A stretch of DNA of 64,000 nt, taken from contig OX393565.1 of NCBI GenBank assembly GCA_947652115.1, positions 16,970,967-17,034,966 of the forward strand. Reading direction: 5' to 3'. Below the pieces are notes generated by a model, which was not told the DNA's origin, ran no database searches, and worked only from the letters and a program-made list of their open reading frames with translations. The stretch is from Blastomussa wellsi (lineage: Eukaryota; Cnidaria; Anthozoa; Scleractinia; Plerogyridae). The translations under genes and the position numbers were made by a program. Position 1 is the stretch's first letter. Every line of letters begins with the position of its first letter. Positions 61,561-64,000 of this stretch are shown here, one piece after another.

Positions 61561-62214
61561 AGTGTCGAAAGTAACTCGCCTTTGCTTTGGTTTTTCATTA
61601 CTTCGCTTAGTGATTGATTAGTTCGTTAGGCACTTGCGTTGCGAGCAGGAGTTCGCTTGGGAGGTTGCGGATTCGAGCTCTGACCTCTCCTAGCTCACTA
61701 TTCTTTTTTTTTATCCGAGAAAACGAAAACATCTTTTTTTCAGCTTTTCAGCAAGAACATAACACTGATAAAAGTAAAAATGAGCTCCAACCGGGAAGAG
61801 GAAACATTGAAGCGGTTATTTTTCTCTCCTCGATCGAATTAGAACCCGAGAACTCAATTTAGACCTCGATGGACTCTACACCTGAGCCCGGGACTGCTGT
61901 GGTCATATGATATTGGTCGCTGAATACCTTATTTCAACAGCACTCAATTGACCAAATATGAATGTCCAATAACTAAGATGTAAATGCAAAGCTAAGATCG
62001 TACGTCATCGTACGCGCCCGCGAGCTATGTAGTTAGCCATGTTTACCACTTAAAATGGATTGCAATGCATGTATGTGCACGGTGCTCCGCAGGACCGTGG
62101 AGCTATGCTAATAAGCGATCACATGGTACAATCTCGGGTCGCTCACTACCTCTCGGAACGAGCCATGTCATTAGTTCTGAAACAATGGATAACACGTCAC
62201 AGCCCTAAAAACAA
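61561..62214. other. unannotated sequence
   Basis: GCGGATTCGAGCTCTGAC near 61667, followed by a T-run, is loosely tRNA-like and could be part of a SINE, but no cloverleaf could be drawn. Nothing else supported. Confidence 0.3.
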
Positions 62215-62216
62215 TA

Positions 62217-62391
62217 GGCCATTTCCGAGTTCTCTTTTGCCTCAGTGTCAAAACAAGTCTGCGAAAAATTCATCTGAAAATGTGTTTTACGTGCATCTTC
62301 ATTCTCATGCAAAACAAGCTTATTTCCATATGAATAGTTTCGCTCTTAGACTCGTTTTGAAACTGAGGGACAAGGGAACTCGGAAATGGCC
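62217..62391. mobile_element. 175-bp MITE with TA flanks
   Basis: Inverted ends GGCCATTTCCGAGTTC and GAACTCGGAAATGGCC are bordered by TA on both sides (62215-62216 and 62392-62393). The inner arms continue (CCTCAGTGTCAAAACAAG versus CTCGTTTTGAAACTGAGG). The open frame running through it is incidental. Confidence 0.85.
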
Positions 62392-62413
62392 TACAGAGGC
62401 AAGTAACTACCCG

Positions 62414-62581
62414 CAAAATCCGCCATGCTGGAAACTACTGGAGGGCAGGCTTTTTATCGTTCTCGCATTGGGTCATCTAAAACAAAGAAATCCTAACTTG
62501 ACTGGATAAAGTCGCTTTGTTTAGCTCTCCCAATGCGGGAAAAACAATAAGCTTGCCCGCCCTCCAGCATGACGGATTTTG
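62414..62581. mobile_element. foldback element
   Basis: CAAAATCCGCCATGCTGGA at the left pairs with TCCAGCATGACGGATTTTG at the right. Inner arms CTGGAGGGCAGGC and CGCATTGGG pair with GCCCGCCCTCCAG and CCCAATGCG, leaving a loop of about 45 nt. Twenty-two bp from the preceding MITE. Confidence 0.75.
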
Positions 62582-62594
62582 TACCATGTGACCT

Positions 62595-62645
62595 GGTACC
62601 TAATCTCCAAGCAAAGATGGTGGTACCTAATCTCCAAGCAAAGAT
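62595..62645. repeat. 27-bp tandem duplication
   Basis: GGTACCTAATCTCCAAGCAA followed by AGAT occurs twice at a 27-bp spacing. Confidence 0.9.
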
Positions 62646-63179
62646 AAGAATCCAAATTAATAAATCTATTTACATTGTGTTGGAGGAATTCAGATGCATT
62701 CTTACGCCCTTCCTTCTTCTTACGCAACCCTTCTCTTGCATTGCGTGACGTCCAAATTACTCGTTCCAAGATCTCTTGCGGGCTTCTGCGAATTGGAAAC
62801 ACGGAAGTGGAATCACATCGTCTTCTGGAGAGTCATAAACGTTACCAAACTAATAAATAATAAAAAAATGCCTTTAAAACCTCACGGTTCGTGTTTGGGC
62901 AGTATATATGTCAGGTCAGCCGGTGCTTTGTATAACCTGCCTGTCAGCACAGAGACGAGATGCACTCAGCCGAGTAAAGTGGTAAGCGGTCTAGGGTAAG
63001 AAATCGTTTGTCTGAGGTCTCGACGGAGCAAAGAGCGAATGGATCTCAGCGAAGGGCTGAGCCGCAAGAAAAACGCGCTCGCTTGACACAATCTGGAAAT
63101 TTTCTGGTTTGTTCGGTAGCAGGAACCGTAACCGGGGACTATTTAACGCCTGGAGGAAGTTGTCGCGAGCTTTATAGTT

Positions 63180-63321
63180 ATGTTTATAACGATTTATTAC
63201 GGCGATCAGAGGTCGCTTTTGTTTAATCCAAGCTGTTCCGTGATAAATCTACTGAACTCGATCAAGGAGCGATGTGGCTATGGAGACACGGACCGAGTGC
63301 TGGATCTAACCGACGAAACAG
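63180..63321 (+). CDS. first coding exon of a CXorf65-homologue-like gene, runs off the window
   Basis: The ATG at 63180 opens 47 codons plus one base to ACAG/GTAATG (phase 1). The peptide begins MFITIYYGDQRSLLFNPSCS, then VINLLNSIKERCGYGDTDRV and LDLTDET. The layout MFI...GD....F...CSV.NLL..I........D..DL.DETG is how I remember the start of the small uncharacterised animal family named after human CXorf65 (function unknown). No second exon was found in the remaining 680 bp, so the gene continues to the right. Identification is from memory and moderately sure; that it is a real coding exon is more certain. Confidence 0.62.
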
Positions 63322-64000
63322 GTAATGACTAAGCAGCTTTCTGGTGAGTTTCACCAAGTCAAACACTGACGTTAACTCGGTAAAGAATTCATAGATGCTT
63401 GCAAAATTCTCTAGTGTCGGCAGACGAAGGGATAAAAATGTTATTCAAATTCGATTCAGGAGGTACTTGGTTTTATATCGTTTCCCCGTTTGAGCTAATT
63501 CAAGCAGAAAATTCATCACACCCAATACTTTATTCACGGCTAAGCTTTTGAAATGAATTTTTATTTCTGAATAGGCGATGAGTTAATTAGCCAAGATTGT
63601 CCTTACTTTCATTCGATATCCACAACTCAATCAGTTTTCACATGACCTTGGGCTTCTTATCAAACACAAGCTCAAGCCTAAACAACATTGTGAATTTCTA
63701 CTTTATATAGAAAAATGAAAATATGAAAAGAAATTAAGATGCGGCCGCCGCTGATGTCAGTTTTTAAATTGCTGCCACACTTTTTGTGATTATTGAAATA
63801 CATATTTAATAGCGGTTTTATGTGACCAAGACATTTAAGAAAAGTTTCGAATGATCATCTTGCTCGTATTTTGTTTCCGTAAGTTTTAATGCTTATCACA
63901 AGTCTTCGTCCGGATTCAAGTGTGCGAAATAAAATTATGATTTCCTAAAACGAAAAAAATTAATATTCATGCACTTTCAAAAGATAACACGGAACTGTTG
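63322..64000. other. first intron of the 63180 gene (partial)
   Basis: AT-rich, no exon with correct phase and acceptor recognised. Confidence 0.4.

Noticed and set aside
61600..61715. tRNA-derived SINE
   Set aside because: GGATTCGAGCTC resembles a B box and a T-run follows, but A box and body do not fit.
62060..62509. 149-codon plus-strand ORF
   Set aside because: Runs through two inverted-repeat elements and is explained by them.

Overview
This is AT-rich, intron-containing, repeat-laden animal DNA. The best-supported gene is a TALE-class homeobox gene of the Meis/Homothorax family. It lies on the minus strand at 9670-17514 and is split into ten coding exons, all with GT-AG junctions. The repeats (an RTE-type LINE, a GIY-YIG retroelement tail, a CR1/L2-like LINE, many small inverted-repeat DNA elements, minisatellites) and the Meis structure suggest a cnidarian, probably an anthozoan such as a coral or sea anemone. 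That assignment is inference; no species marker is present.

Layout. 1-1390 is the end of a 132-bp satellite that runs off the left edge, followed by a two-copy 375-bp duplication. 2.4-9.5 kb holds one small inverted-repeat element and no gene I can support. 9.67-17.51 kb is Meis, reconstructed as a 527-residue protein. The 1.4 kb upstream of its start codon carries two perfect PBX-MEIS composite sites and two one-mismatch sites, which suggests autoregulation. 17.5-33.7 kb is a long stretch with no confident gene, only weak candidates: a 51-codon ORF at 24.7 kb, a TATA-linked ORF at 26.3-26.6 kb and possible exons at 30.7-31.4 kb. 33.7-36.3 kb has broken or orphan minus-strand coding fragments around a ~23-copy minisatellite. 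37.4-40.75 kb is a giant inverted-repeat element flanked by TTAA, with a second 1.7-kb element inserted into one arm. 42.8-43.5 kb contains two retroelement tails next to a well-formed first coding exon of an unknown minus-strand gene (43852-44043). 48.2-48.6 kb is a complete small element with an 8-bp target duplication. 51-51.7 kb is a LINE relic. 52-55 kb and about 60 kb share a diverged duplicated segment whose third copy has an X-box-like palindrome. 61.2-62.65 kb is a cluster of small elements. The window ends in the first coding exon (63180-63321) of a gene resembling the CXorf65-homologue family.

No metabolic or operon-like system is visible. The most informative parts are the Meis gene with its upstream site cluster, the nested palindromic transposon, and a sequence core shared by two satellites 34 kb apart. 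Everything was read by eye; similarity claims rest on family memory and need database searches.
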